The notes under the pieces: model-generated
Database searches by the model: none
What the model saw: the letters and a program-made list of their open reading frames with translations, nothing else
Told to the model about the DNA's origin: nothing
Position numbers and translations under genes: made by a program
Shown here: piece by piece, positions 6,130 to 13,697 of the stretch
How the letters are laid out: every line of letters begins with the position of its first letter
How positions within the stretch are numbered: position 1 is the stretch's first letter
Origin: CAZLAK01 sp964557545
Lineage (GTDB): Bacteria; Bacillota; Desulfotomaculia; Desulfotomaculales; Pelotomaculaceae
Length of the DNA: 15,370 bases
Direction of reading: 5' to 3'
Assembly (NCBI GenBank): GCA_964557545.1
Contig: CAZLAK010000037.1
Coordinates: forward strand, 1 to 15,370

Positions 6130-7434
6130 TTAAGGCACTGCACCGTGAATCAGCGGAAATGCAGGGGGTTTTTGTTCTCTTATAACAAACGCACCGTGCA
6201 GCACCACGCCAGCATTCAGCAACTTGTCTTCTTTAGATGCATGCATTTCGGCCAGCACTTCACCGGCATCTACTGGTTCGCCCACTTTTTTTCTCAGTAC
6301 AATGCCCACCGCCGCATCCACATTCTCGTCTTTCTTCTCCCGGCCTGCCCCCAATAATACCGCAGCCCTGCCCACTTTACCGGCGTCAACTGACCAAATA
6401 TACCCAGATGCGGCTGAAATCAGGTTTTCTTGACATGGGGCATGGGGCAAAATTTCTTCATCTTCGATGAAACGGATATCTCCGCCCTGGGCAAGAACTA
6501 TTTCTTTAAATTTCTCTAAAGCCCGTCCGCTCTGCAAGAGCCCGGCAAGGATTTCCCGGCCCTCTTCCAAACTGCCGGCAAGTTCACCGGCCAACAGCAT
6601 CAGTGAACCCAGTGCAAGAGTTAATTCCAGTAAATCGGCAGGTCCTTGGCCCTTTAACGTCAAAACGGCTTCCTTAACTTCCAAAGCATTGCCCACTGCC
6701 CGCCCCAGGGGCTGGTCCATATTGGTGACAAGGGCAAATGTTTTCAATCCCGCCCTTTCACCTATTTCCACCATCAAACGGGCCAAATCAAACGCCTCGT
6801 GCACGCTCTTCATAAAAGCGCCGCTCCCGGCTTTTACGTCTAATACGACGGCATCCGCGCCGGTTGCTATCTTCTTGCTCATCACACTGCTGGCAATAAG
6901 CGGCAGGCTGTCCACGGTAGCAGTAGCATTGCGCAGTGAATAAAGTTTCTGGTCAGCGGGAGTAAGTTCTGCGGTCTGGGTAGCTATAACTGCACCGACC
7001 CGCCGGGCCTGCTCCAAAAACTCACTGGGCTTCAGCGAAGTTCTAAATCCGGGGATTGACTCCAGCTTGTCAATCGTCCCCCCCGTGTGCCCTAGCCCCC
7101 GCCCGGCCATTTTAACCACAGTTAAACCAGCGGCCGCCACGAGGGGCAGTAAAACCAGTGTAGTTTTATCTCCAACTCCGCCCGTACTGTGCTTGTCGAC
7201 TTTTCTTCCCGGCAAACCGCTGAGATCTATTCTTTCCCCTGAACCGGCCATAACTTTGGTCAGGTGTGCTGTCTCCTCGCTGCTAAGGCCGCGCAGGCAC
7301 ACGGCCATAAGCAGAGCTGCTGCCTGGTAATCCGGTATTTCACCAGCGGTAAAACCCCGGACAAAGAATTCAATCTCTTCCTTGCTAATCTCCTGCCCTT
7401 CCTTCTTTTTGGTTATAATATCGTACATCCGCAC
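6130..7434 (-). CDS. pdp: Pyrimidine-nucleoside phosphorylase
   Basis: Cleaves uridine, thymidine and deoxyuridine with phosphate to the free base and (deoxy)ribose 1-phosphate. The 434-residue protein matches the Bacillus Pdp type from MRMYDII onward. It has the KHSTGGVGDKTTL phosphate-binding segment at 81-93, GRGLGHTGGTIDKLESIPG (111-129), and the pyrimidine-contact residues R168, S183 and K187 at the numbering of Bacillus PyNP. These favour a pyrimidine-nucleoside enzyme over a strict thymidine phosphorylase (deoA). The start is the GTG at 7434, which gives the family N-terminus and follows a G-rich site overlapping the deoB stop; the ATG at 7428 is a less likely alternative. It lies 12 bases after deoB, whose product takes the sugar phosphate further. 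In Bacillus this slot between the phosphopentomutase gene and dacF is held by a purine nucleoside phosphorylase instead. Confidence 0.95.
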   Translation of the reverse strand: MRMYDIITKKKEGQEISKEEIEFFVRGFTAGEIPDYQAAALLMAVCLRGLSSEETAHLTKVMAGSGERIDLSGLPGRKVDKHSTGGVGDKTTLVLLPLVAAAGLTVVKMAGRGLGHTGGTIDKLESIPGFRTSLKPSEFLEQARRVGAVIATQTAELTPADQKLYSLRNATATVDSLPLIASSVMSKKIATGADAVVLDVKAGSGAFMKSVHEAFDLARLMVEIGERAGLKTFALVTNMDQPLGRAVGNALEVKEAVLTLKGQGPADLLELTLALGSLMLLAGELAGSLEEGREILAGLLQSGRALEKFKEIVLAQGGDIRFIEDEEILPHAPCQENLISAASGYIWSVDAGKVGRAAVLLGAGREKKDENVDAAVGIVLRKKVGEPVDAGEVLAEMHASKEDKLLNAGVVLHGAFVIREQKPPAFPLIHGAVP

Positions 7435-7446
7435 CGCCTTTTCCCC

Positions 7447-8616
7447 CTAAAGCATCTTTACTTCATGCCAAAAGCTAGTGCCGGGACCAAACCGGTAGCC
7501 AAAAATTTCAGCCACCGTAGCCGCCACGTCGGCAAAGGTTTTTCGCACACCCAGGTCAACACCGCCCCTCACCTGCCCGCCGTAAATTAAAAGCGGCACG
7601 TACTCGCGCGTATGGTCAGTTCCCGGCGTTGTAGGGTCACAGCCATGATCTGCCGTAATTATCAGCACCTCGTCTTCACCCACGACATCCAGCAGCTGCG
7701 GCAGCCTTTTGTCCAGGTCATTAAGGGCCCTGGCCATCCCCTGTACATCATTGCGGTGACCGTACAATGTATCAAAGTCGACCAGATTCGTAAAAATAAG
7801 GCCTTCCGTCCCTTCCAAAAGCAGTTCTAGTGTTTTATTAAAACATTCTTCGTTACCGGAAGCAACTACCGTCCTGGTGATCCCGTCGCCGGCAAAAATA
7901 TCGGCTACCTTTCCCACAGCCGTCACCTGGTGACCGTTCTCCGCTAACAGGTTAAGTACGGTCCTGCCCGGCGGCCTTAAAGAAAAATCATGCCTTCTCT
8001 TTGTGCGTTTAAAACACCCCGGTTTTCCCACAAAAGGTCTGGCAATCACCCTGCCAACGGCATGCTCACCCTGCAGCAATTCCCTGGCAATGCGGCAGAT
8101 TTTGTACAGTTCTTCTACGGGAATCACTTCCTCGTGGGCAGCTACTTGAAAGACACTGTCGGCGGAAGTGTACACAATGGGACAGCCTGTCCGCACGTGT
8201 TCTTCGCCTAACTTTTCAATTATTTCCGTGCCGGAAGCAGCTACGTTGCCAATAACTTTCCTGCCTATTTTTTCTTCAAAAGCCGCGATCAGCTCCGGCG
8301 GAAAACCTTCTGGGTAGACGGGAAAAGGCCTTTCCAGAATAAGGCCTGCTAGCTCCCAGTGGCCGGTCGTAGTGTCCTTACCCGGAGAAAGCTCTGCCAT
8401 GCGGCCAAAAGAAGCCCGCGGCAGGTGTGCCGGCGGCACGCCTGCAATATCTACAATGTTGCCAATACCCAGACTGCCCAGGTTGGGCAGGACAAGCCCC
8501 CCTACAGCCGCGGCCGTATGAGCAAGTGTGTTTGTTCCCTCGTCACCATAAGAGCCGGCATCGGGAAGCTCCCCCACACCGACGCCGTCCAATATTAGTA
8601 AGACCACCCTTTTCAT
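7447..8616 (-). CDS. deoB: Phosphopentomutase
   Basis: Interconverts (deoxy)ribose 1-phosphate and 5-phosphate, linking nucleoside breakdown to central metabolism. The 389-residue protein belongs to the alkaline phosphatase superfamily. Metal ligands expected from characterised Bacillus enzymes are visible: D10 in LILDGVGVGELPDA, D153, D282 with H287, D323-H324 in ADHGCDPTTPGTDHTRE, and H335. The activated threonine lies in GKDTTTGHWEL, most likely T84. The cap domain (about residues 95-220) is complete. An ATG start follows AAAGGA at about ten bases. It lies 40 bases after xerD and 12 before pdp, so xerD-deoB-pdp probably forms one transcript. The xerD-drm neighbourhood is conserved in spore-forming Firmicutes, where the Bacillus name is drm. 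Confidence 0.96.
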   Translation of the reverse strand: MKRVVLLILDGVGVGELPDAGSYGDEGTNTLAHTAAAVGGLVLPNLGSLGIGNIVDIAGVPPAHLPRASFGRMAELSPGKDTTTGHWELAGLILERPFPVYPEGFPPELIAAFEEKIGRKVIGNVAASGTEIIEKLGEEHVRTGCPIVYTSADSVFQVAAHEEVIPVEELYKICRIARELLQGEHAVGRVIARPFVGKPGCFKRTKRRHDFSLRPPGRTVLNLLAENGHQVTAVGKVADIFAGDGITRTVVASGNEECFNKTLELLLEGTEGLIFTNLVDFDTLYGHRNDVQGMARALNDLDKRLPQLLDVVGEDEVLIITADHGCDPTTPGTDHTREYVPLLIYGGQVRGGVDLGVRKTFADVAATVAEIFGYRFGPGTSFWHEVKML

Positions 8617-8656
8617 TTAAAAACATCCTTTAATATTAAATTAAATAAAGCATAAC

Positions 8657-9544
8657 TTAAGCCCGGGGATGAGTGCGGCTGTAAACCTCTTTCAACCTTT
8701 TTGCGGTTAAGTGGGTGTAAATCTGTGTGGTACTGATATCAGAATGCCCCAGCATCTCCTGTACAGAGCGCAAGTCTGCGCCGCATTCTAAAAGGTGAGT
8801 GGCAAAAGAATGTCTTATTGTATGCGGTGTCAATTTGGTCTTTATACCTGCCAAACCGGCATATTTTTTCAATATTTTCCAAACCCCCTGCCTGGTAAGC
8901 CGCCTGCCGTGCTGATTTAAGAATAACGCGCTTGTGCTCTTCCTGCCGGTTAGTCTACTCCTCCCTTTTTTAAGGTATTCTTCTAAAGCTTTTAAGGCTA
9001 CCTCGCCAACTGGGACCAGCCTTTCTTTAGAGCCCTTGCCCATACAGCGAAGAAATCCGTTCTCTAAATTAATGTCTCCTAAGTTTAAGGAAATGACTTC
9101 TGACACCCTCAAGCCGGTAGCGTAAAGGAGCTCGATTATGGCCCTGTCCCTCAGCGACGCCGGATCACGACCTTTGGGTTGGGACAAGAGGCGCTCTACT
9201 TCCCCGACGCTTAAGACATGCGGCAGCCTTCTGACCGGCCGGGGCGACTCCATAACTGCCAGCGGATTCTTTTTCAATAGACCTGCTGCTACTAGATAGC
9301 CGTAAAATGCCCTTATAGCTGCCATACGCCTGGAAATAGTGGCAGGGGAACTGCCTGTCATTTGCAGGTGATAAAAATAGGCGCGGACGTTTTCCCGGTC
9401 TTCTTCCCCACCGGGCTTTTTTTGATAACGCGACAAAAAATCAAAGTAATTCTTTAGATCTGTACGGTAAGAAACAATCGTGTTTTGTGAAAGGCCCCTC
9501 TCTACTTGAAGGTGATAAATAAACTCTTCTAAGAGGGTGATCAC
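8657..9544 (-). CDS. xerD: Site-specific tyrosine recombinase XerD
   Basis: A tyrosine recombinase that, with XerC-type partners, resolves chromosome dimers at dif sites near the terminus. The 295-residue length is standard. The N-terminal SAM-like core-binding domain spans about 1-90, with LSQNTIVSYRTDLKNYFDFL. The catalytic domain carries R146 (ATGLRVSEV), a lysine in the beta-hairpin GKGSKERLVPV (K170-K173 region), H241 and R244 (HTIRHSFATHLL), H267 (LGHSDISTTQIYTH) and nucleophile Y276, so the full R-K-H-R-H-Y set is present. The start is GTG, seven bases after GGAGGG. Its position between spoIIM and deoB matches the arrangement of the core-genome xerD/ripX of Firmicutes, which argues against a phage or integron integrase. 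Confidence 0.94.
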   Translation of the reverse strand: MITLLEEFIYHLQVERGLSQNTIVSYRTDLKNYFDFLSRYQKKPGGEEDRENVRAYFYHLQMTGSSPATISRRMAAIRAFYGYLVAAGLLKKNPLAVMESPRPVRRLPHVLSVGEVERLLSQPKGRDPASLRDRAIIELLYATGLRVSEVISLNLGDINLENGFLRCMGKGSKERLVPVGEVALKALEEYLKKGRSRLTGRKSTSALFLNQHGRRLTRQGVWKILKKYAGLAGIKTKLTPHTIRHSFATHLLECGADLRSVQEMLGHSDISTTQIYTHLTAKRLKEVYSRTHPRA

Positions 9545-9572
9545 TTTTTAGCCCTCCGCCGAATCTTAGAAT

Positions 9573-9593
9573 AAAAAAAATCCCCTCACAGGG
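9573..9593 (-). terminator. Possible weak terminator after spoIIM
   Basis: In the minus-strand transcript a short stem CCCT/AGGG (9593-9590 with 9586-9583, 3-base loop) is followed by an eight-U run (9580-9573). The stem is only four pairs, so termination would be inefficient and partial read-through into xerD is likely. It sits in the 94-base gap between spoIIM and xerD. Confidence 0.35.
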
Positions 9594-9638
9594 TATTATT
9601 TCCACAAAAACACCGTATTCCCTTCTTAATAAAAACTT

Positions 9639-10271
9639 TTAAATTATATAAAGCAGAGCAGCCTTAATTAAATAAACGTTTATATATACTTCTATCAAAG
9701 AAGCTATAAGCGTGAGAACTACAGATAACAGCATAAATGAACTGTATAGAATAAAACTAGGCCATACCACGACTTTAGAATTAAAAAAGCGGCGTACTAA
9801 GAGAATGGTAAATGACAGCGAGGCCGCAGAACTAAAAATGAGCAAGGGGACTAAAAGAAGGTTATGGGGCAGCAACGCGGCTAATGCAATCAAGACTCCG
9901 CTAAAGCCCTTATTCTGGCATAAAAAACCGGCAGTAAATCCCAGGGCCCCACCGCGGGCAAAAACTATTCCTAATATAACCGGCAGACCTATTATTGTCA
10001 AACCGAGCAAATACAAGAAAAGAAAAGGTTTTACATTACTGGTCATTGCTTCTCTCAAAGCAAATGTCTGATTTATTTCTACCGATCCCGCCTTAAATAG
10101 AAAATTATCCAGGCAAAGGACTGCCTCACTCACCTGGTCGGCAGGAAGACAGCTGGCCCAGTAAATACCCAGTGACACCCCGAGAAAAAAAGCCAGCCCC
10201 GCTGTCAAGCATACGGGCCAACTGGCCAAAAGAAACCTTTTTACGGCTGGTAATAAGAAAAAGCCGGCCAA
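9639..10271 (-). CDS. spoIIM: Stage II sporulation protein M (SpoIIM-like membrane protein)
   Basis: In Bacillus, SpoIIM is a mother-cell membrane protein that, with SpoIID and SpoIIP, drives septal peptidoglycan remodelling and engulfment of the forespore. This 210-residue protein is mostly hydrophobic, with about five membrane segments near residues 13-36, 80-105, 108-133, 137-160 and 172-205, and the family's conserved FLxNxxxA-type stretch read here as ALREAMTSNVKPFLFLYLLG. Length and topology fit SpoIIM of the DUF95/SpoIIM family. The start is TTG at 10271, nine bases after AAAGAGGAG; no ATG near the N-terminus competes. The order spoIIM then xerD, deoB and dacF is the one seen around spoIIM in spore-formers, which strengthens the assignment. 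A sigma-E-like promoter candidate lies just upstream. Confidence 0.85.
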   Translation of the reverse strand: MAGFFLLPAVKRFLLASWPVCLTAGLAFFLGVSLGIYWASCLPADQVSEAVLCLDNFLFKAGSVEINQTFALREAMTSNVKPFLFLYLLGLTIIGLPVILGIVFARGGALGFTAGFLCQNKGFSGVLIALAALLPHNLLLVPLLIFSSAASLSFTILLVRRFFNSKVVVWPSFILYSSFMLLSVVLTLIASLIEVYINVYLIKAALLYII

Positions 10272-10322
10272 CCCTTCCAGCTCCTCTTTAACTAAAAATA
10301 TCTGTAAAGCAAATACACAACA

Positions 10323-10350
10323 TTTATATTACATTTAGAAAAAAATATTC
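10323..10350 (-). promoter_or_regulatory. Candidate sigma-E-like promoter of spoIIM
   Basis: GAATATT (10350-10344) fits the sigma-E -35 consensus KMATATT fully. Thirteen bases on, AATATAAA (10330-10323) matches CATACAAT at five of eight positions. Transcription would start about 45 bases before the spoIIM start. The -35 overlaps the U tract of the bioY terminator. Bacillus spoIIM is sigma-E dependent, which supports the idea, but the -10 is weak and the region is AT-rich. Confidence 0.3.
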
Positions 10351-10379
10351 AACTAATAACCTTTCTATACGGTTAGTTG
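10340..10379 (-). terminator. Rho-independent terminator of bioY
   Basis: CAACTAACC (10379-10371) pairs with a GGT...TAGTTG arm (10361-10350, with a three-base bulge) around a loop of about nine bases, followed by a U-rich tract (about 10349-10340). It lies 21 bases after the bioY stop and makes bioY a single-gene transcription unit. Confidence 0.7.
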
Positions 10380-10399
10380 CCGGTGAAATGAAATATTTT

Positions 10400-10984
10400 C
10401 TAATTTTTTACTTCTCCTGTTCCGGGAGAAATCAAAGAAAGCCTTCTACAAACCGACCTGGCTAAAAACGCAGCAGCCACAGCTTTTACTAAGTCCAGCA
10501 AGATAAAAGGAGTAAAGCCGATAGCCAGCAGTTTGCCCAAAGAAATACTTTGTCCTAAATAAAACCTTAAAATCAAATAAAGGTACGGCAGCCCCACCAG
10601 GTAAAAAACAGCTAAACCCGCCACCATCGAAAAAATATACCTCATTATGCCGGCCTTTGCCCTGTCTTTTAATAAGGACCCAATAACATAAGCTCCTGCT
10701 GCAAACCCCGGCAAAAAACCAAAAGTCGGCTGCAGGACGTAAGCGGGCCCTCCGAAAGGAGGCTTAGCAAATACGGGTATGCCGGCAAGGCCGATGAGGA
10801 TATATATAATCATGCTCAACGCACCCAGCCTTGCCCCTAAAATACCCCCTGCCAGCATGGCAACAAAAGGAACCAGACTAAACGGGACTACACTGCCTCC
10901 ATATCTTACGAGCATAGCCGCTACGGCCGTCAAGGCAGCAAAGATGGCGGCCAAAGTCATATCACGCGCCGTAATATTGCTCAC
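10400..10984 (-). CDS. bioY: Biotin transporter BioY (ECF S component)
   Basis: The substrate-binding membrane subunit of the biotin energy-coupling-factor transporter. In Firmicutes it usually uses shared EcfA/EcfA'/EcfT subunits encoded elsewhere; none is present here. The 194-residue protein has about six membrane helices and family features: an N-terminal ARDMTLAAIFAALTAV helix, GGSVVPFSLVPFVAMLAGGILGAR (residues 29-52), the loop GLAGIPVFAKPPFGGPAYVLQPTFGFLPGF containing the characteristic G-G-x-x-x-x-x-x-P-T-x-G-F pattern, and a final FILLDLVKAVAAAFLA helix. The start is GTG, ten bases after AGGAGG; the ATG inside that region is out of frame. A consensus-like promoter and a BirA-type operator lie directly upstream and a terminator follows, so it is an independent, probably biotin-repressed gene. 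Confidence 0.93.
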   Translation of the reverse strand: MSNITARDMTLAAIFAALTAVAAMLVRYGGSVVPFSLVPFVAMLAGGILGARLGALSMIIYILIGLAGIPVFAKPPFGGPAYVLQPTFGFLPGFAAGAYVIGSLLKDRAKAGIMRYIFSMVAGLAVFYLVGLPYLYLILRFYLGQSISLGKLLAIGFTPFILLDLVKAVAAAFLARSVCRRLSLISPGTGEVKN

Positions 10985-11079
10985 TTAATACCATCCTCCT
11001 AAAACTTAAACGTTTAATATTTTTGAAATGTACTGTTATTTTTATGTTATAAGTGCGTAAATAACTAAACACCCCCAAT

Positions 11080-11110
11080 TGTAAACCTTATATTAATACA
11101 CCAGTTTACA
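11080..11110 (-). promoter_or_regulatory. Probable BirA (biotin repressor) operator upstream of bioY
   Basis: A perfect inverted repeat TGTAAAC - 17 bases - GTTTACA (arms 11080-11086 and 11104-11110). This matches the BirA operator pattern of biotin genes, in which TTGTAAAC or TTGTTAAC and its complement flank a spacer of about 15-18 bases. It lies just downstream of the predicted bioY transcription start and 95 bases before the bioY start codon, where a bound repressor would block the promoter. The link to biotin uptake makes the call persuasive. Confidence 0.75.
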
Positions 11111-11124
11111 TTGAGCTTAAAAAA

Positions 11125-11153
11125 ATATTAACAGCAAACCGGGTAATTGTCAA
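11125..11153 (-). promoter_or_regulatory. Candidate sigma-A promoter of bioY
   Basis: TTGACA (11153-11148, perfect) and TAATAT (11130-11125, 4 of 6) are 17 bases apart. Transcription would start near 11118, eight bases before the BirA-type inverted repeat. An alternative -10 inside the operator spacer (TATTAAT) has no good -35. Confidence 0.6.
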
Positions 11154-11198
11154 CCCCATGTCAAAATTGCGCTTACTTTAAAATTAACCGCCTATAAC

Positions 11199-12320
11199 TT
11201 AAAGCTCCCGGGCTTTTTCTATGATTTCGACTATATAGCGGGCATCAGCTGTTAAATCTTCCAAGCTGATGTACTCTTGGGTGGTATGGACTTTTTTCAT
11301 GCCAATGCCGAGCACTACTGAGGGGATTCCCCTCTCATTAAAAATATTAGCATCACTACCCCCGCCAGTTTTTACTATACTGGGAGTAAAACCTAATCTA
11401 GCCGCTGCCCCGGCAGCAATTTTTACCGGCAGAGAATCTTCTTTTAAGTGAAAAGAGCGATACTGGTTTTCCACCATTACCTCTACCCTACCGCCGTACT
11501 CTGCCGCGGCTTCTCTTAAACACCGGCACATGTGTTCTGTTTGGGCCCTTAACTTATTTTCATCGTGGCTCCTGGCCTCTCCCTGGATAACCACCTTATC
11601 CGGCACTATATTTGTCGCTTTGCCGCCGGAAATAACACCGATGTTGCTCGTTGTTTCATAATCAATCCTGCCCAGTTTCATGCGGGCAATAGCCGCCGAA
11701 GCAGCTTGTATAGCATTTATGCCCTCTTCAGGGTTTAACCCGGCGTGAGCAGACTTGCCAAAAACAATGGCCTCTATTTTGTCCTGCGAGGGAGCCATAG
11801 TGACAATGGTGCCGGGCTGCCCGTCGCTGTCTAAAACAAAACCTGCCTTAGCTCGAAGAAGGCTGAAATCCAGATTTTTAGCCCCCAAAAGACCCCCTTC
11901 CTCGTGGACAGTAAAGACAACCTCTATGCCGCCGTGCTCAATACTGTTTTCCTTCACCACCCTCAAAGCCTCGAGAATAGCTGCAATTCCTGCTTTATCA
12001 TCGGCACCCAAAACAGTATTGCCGCGTGACCTCACAATACCTCCTTCCACAACCGGCTCCACACCTTCTGCCGGCTCGACCGTGTCCATGTGGGCGCAAA
12101 ACATGATCACGCGCCCGCCGTGAGTTCCCGGAGGCATTCTGGCAATAATGTTTCCTGTATCCGATCCTGCCAAGGGGCCGGCGTCATCTTCAATTACCTC
12201 CAATCCTAATTGGACCAGCTTATCTTTTAAAACAGCGGCCATGCGCCCTTCTCTGCCCGAAGGGCTGTACACTTTGGCAAGCTCTATAAATTCTTGCAGG
12301 AGGCGGTCGGCGTTAACCAT
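11199..12320 (-). CDS. M20/M25/M40 family metallopeptidase, peptidase T-like (PepT2 type)
   Basis: A two-zinc exopeptidase, probably an aminopeptidase acting on short peptides in the cytoplasm. The 373-residue protein shows the M20 metal site in order: HMDT with H77 and D79, D107 in GADDKAGIA, the E140-E141 pair in HEEGG, D164 in LDSDG, and a late H in KKVHTTQEYISL. The lid/dimerisation domain (about 180-290) contains GKSAHAGLNPEEGINAI with the conserved SAHAG. The sequence resembles the PepT-like and YqjE group, but the substrate cannot be fixed; related amidohydrolases use other acyl-amino acids. An ATG start follows AAGGAAGG at seven bases. It begins only two bases after the korC stop, so it is co-transcribed with the 2-oxoacid oxidoreductase, an arrangement that suggests coupled peptide and amino-acid catabolism. 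No clear terminator follows. Confidence 0.85.
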   Translation of the reverse strand: MVNADRLLQEFIELAKVYSPSGREGRMAAVLKDKLVQLGLEVIEDDAGPLAGSDTGNIIARMPPGTHGGRVIMFCAHMDTVEPAEGVEPVVEGGIVRSRGNTVLGADDKAGIAAILEALRVVKENSIEHGGIEVVFTVHEEGGLLGAKNLDFSLLRAKAGFVLDSDGQPGTIVTMAPSQDKIEAIVFGKSAHAGLNPEEGINAIQAASAAIARMKLGRIDYETTSNIGVISGGKATNIVPDKVVIQGEARSHDENKLRAQTEHMCRCLREAAAEYGGRVEVMVENQYRSFHLKEDSLPVKIAAGAAARLGFTPSIVKTGGGSDANIFNERGIPSVVLGIGMKKVHTTQEYISLEDLTADARYIVEIIEKAREL

Positions 12321-12322
12321 AT

Positions 12323-12946
12323 TTAAGCCTTCCTTACACCATTTTTATAAAAAGAAAATCCCCGGCAAAAAACGAACCTGTTCTCTGTAGCAAGCGTGCC
12401 CGCCCTCACACTCTGCCATAAACTAGCACCTTTTTCTAAAGCTCGTATATTTACATCCATCAAATCACGGTGGCGCTCAGGAATTACCTCCTCCAAAGCA
12501 CGCTTTAAGGCCCACTCTGAAACAACACCTGTAATCTCCGAAAGAACCCCTAAGATTATGTTGTTGGCTACCCGCACATCGCCCATTTCTTCTGCCAGTT
12601 CGCTGGCTCTCACCCCGACTACCTTTACATCTTCCCTTTCTACTTCTGAGTCGACTAAGGACCAGTTAATAATTACAAGACCCCCGGGCACAACAGAAGA
12701 TTCGTGTCTTTTGAGGGATGAGTTATTCATAGCAATGAGCACTGTAGGCTCAAATACAATGGGGCAATTTACAGGTTGGTCGGAAATTATAACCCCGCAA
12801 TTGGCTACCCCGCCGCGTTTTTCTACTCCGTAAAAAGGCACATAAGATACGTTTTTGCCTTCTGCCAGCCCTGCATAAGCCAGCATCTGCCCCATAGAAA
12901 GAGCTCCCTGGCCGCCAAATCCCGCTATATAAATCTCTTCTGGCAT
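12323..12946 (-). CDS. korC: 2-oxoacid:ferredoxin oxidoreductase, gamma subunit
   Basis: The gamma subunit of a four-subunit 2-oxoacid:acceptor oxidoreductase, the domain that binds coenzyme A. The 207-residue protein opens with IYIAGFGGQGALSMGQMLAYAG (glycine-rich GFGGQG at 9-14), followed by VSYVPFYGVEKRGGVANCGV, both hallmarks of the family. I start it at the ATG at 12946, nine bases after GGGGTGG, because the domain begins at once there; the ATG at 12982 lies inside korB and adds twelve unconserved residues. It lies four bases after korB and two before the peptidase gene. The last 30 or so residues (RAGTLATENRFVFCRGFSFYKNGVRKA region) extend past the usual fold and look less conserved. 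The symbol is by complex position only; the substrate is not determined. Confidence 0.9.
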   Translation of the reverse strand: MPEEIYIAGFGGQGALSMGQMLAYAGLAEGKNVSYVPFYGVEKRGGVANCGVIISDQPVNCPIVFEPTVLIAMNNSSLKRHESSVVPGGLVIINWSLVDSEVEREDVKVVGVRASELAEEMGDVRVANNIILGVLSEITGVVSEWALKRALEEVIPERHRDLMDVNIRALEKGASLWQSVRAGTLATENRFVFCRGFSFYKNGVRKA

Positions 12947-12950
12947 AATT

Positions 12951-13697
12951 TTATTCCACCCCTTTCGGCACTTTAAACTCACCTAGAGGATAATAACTCG
13001 CCATTTTCTCTTCTACCCACGATAACGCTTCAAGCGGGCTTAAATTCCAGTTAGTCGGGCAGGCGGAAAGCACTTCGACCAGGGAAAAACCCAAACCCTT
13101 CATTTGCACCTCAAAAGCCCTTTTTACTGCTTTTTTAGCACCGATTACCTCTTTAGGCTTGTGAAGTGCTACTCTGGCAATGTAGGCCGCTCCCTCAACC
13201 GGCACCAGCATCTCACAAACTTTCAGTGGAAAGCCGTTAATTTCGCTGTTCCTGCCCAAAGGAGTAGTTTTGGTCTTTTGGCCAAGAAGTGTTGTCGGGG
13301 CCATCTGGCCGCCCGTCATGCCGTAAACAGCGTTATTGATATATATTACCGTAATCTTTTCCCCGCGTGCGGCCGCGTGAATAAACTCGCCGGTACCAAT
13401 GGCAGCCAGGTCTCCGTCACCCTGGTAAGTAAAGACCACCCTCTCCGGCAACACTCTCTTAACACCGGTAGCAACTGCGGGAGCCCGGCCGTGAGCCGCC
13501 TGTACCATGTCTATGTCAAAATAATCAATGGTAAAAAAAGAACAGCCCACGGAACCTATACCAATAGAAATATCTTGGATTCCGAGTTCGTCGATAACCT
13601 CGCAGACCAACCGGTGGGCAATACCGTGCGAACAACCGGGGCAGTAATGAAAAGGAACATCCCTTAAAGATCTGGGTCTGGTAAAAACTTTTTTCAA
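12951..13697 (-). CDS. korB: 2-oxoacid:ferredoxin oxidoreductase, beta subunit (thiamine-pyrophosphate binding)
   Basis: The catalytic beta subunit that binds thiamine pyrophosphate and decarboxylates the 2-oxoacid. The 248-residue protein has HYCPGCSHGIAHRL with C19 and C22, C52 in GIGSVGCSFF, HGRAPAVATGVKRV, and the TPP motif from GDGD (93-96) to NN (121-122), followed by VYGMTGGQMAPTT. The cysteine set (C19, C22, C52 and one in SACPTNW near 210) is consistent with the iron-sulfur cluster known in beta subunits of this group. The TTG start overlaps the korA stop (TTGA) and follows GAGGGGGTG at seven bases, so translation is coupled. Alpha and beta sizes and the split alpha/gamma arrangement fit the Kor/Vor four-subunit type rather than a fused pyruvate oxidoreductase. 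Confidence 0.92.
   Translation of the reverse strand: MKKVFTRPRSLRDVPFHYCPGCSHGIAHRLVCEVIDELGIQDISIGIGSVGCSFFTIDYFDIDMVQAAHGRAPAVATGVKRVLPERVVFTYQGDGDLAAIGTGEFIHAAARGEKITVIYINNAVYGMTGGQMAPTTLLGQKTKTTPLGRNSEINGFPLKVCEMLVPVEGAAYIARVALHKPKEVIGAKKAVKRAFEVQMKGLGFSLVEVLSACPTNWNLSPLEALSWVEEKMASYYPLGEFKVPKGVE

Noticed and set aside
8657..9544. Tyrosine recombinase as a sign of a phage or integrative element
   Set aside because: Its length, motifs and position between spoIIM and deoB match the housekeeping XerD; there is no attachment-site repeat, excisionase or phage gene nearby.
12947..12982. Upstream ATG (12982) as the korC start
   Set aside because: It overlaps korB by 32 bases, adds twelve unconserved residues and lacks a ribosome binding site as good as the one before 12946.
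13104..13667. A 187-residue plus-strand reading frame opposite korB
   Set aside because: It is the antisense shadow of a clearly recognised gene, with no ribosome binding site and no recognisable protein features.
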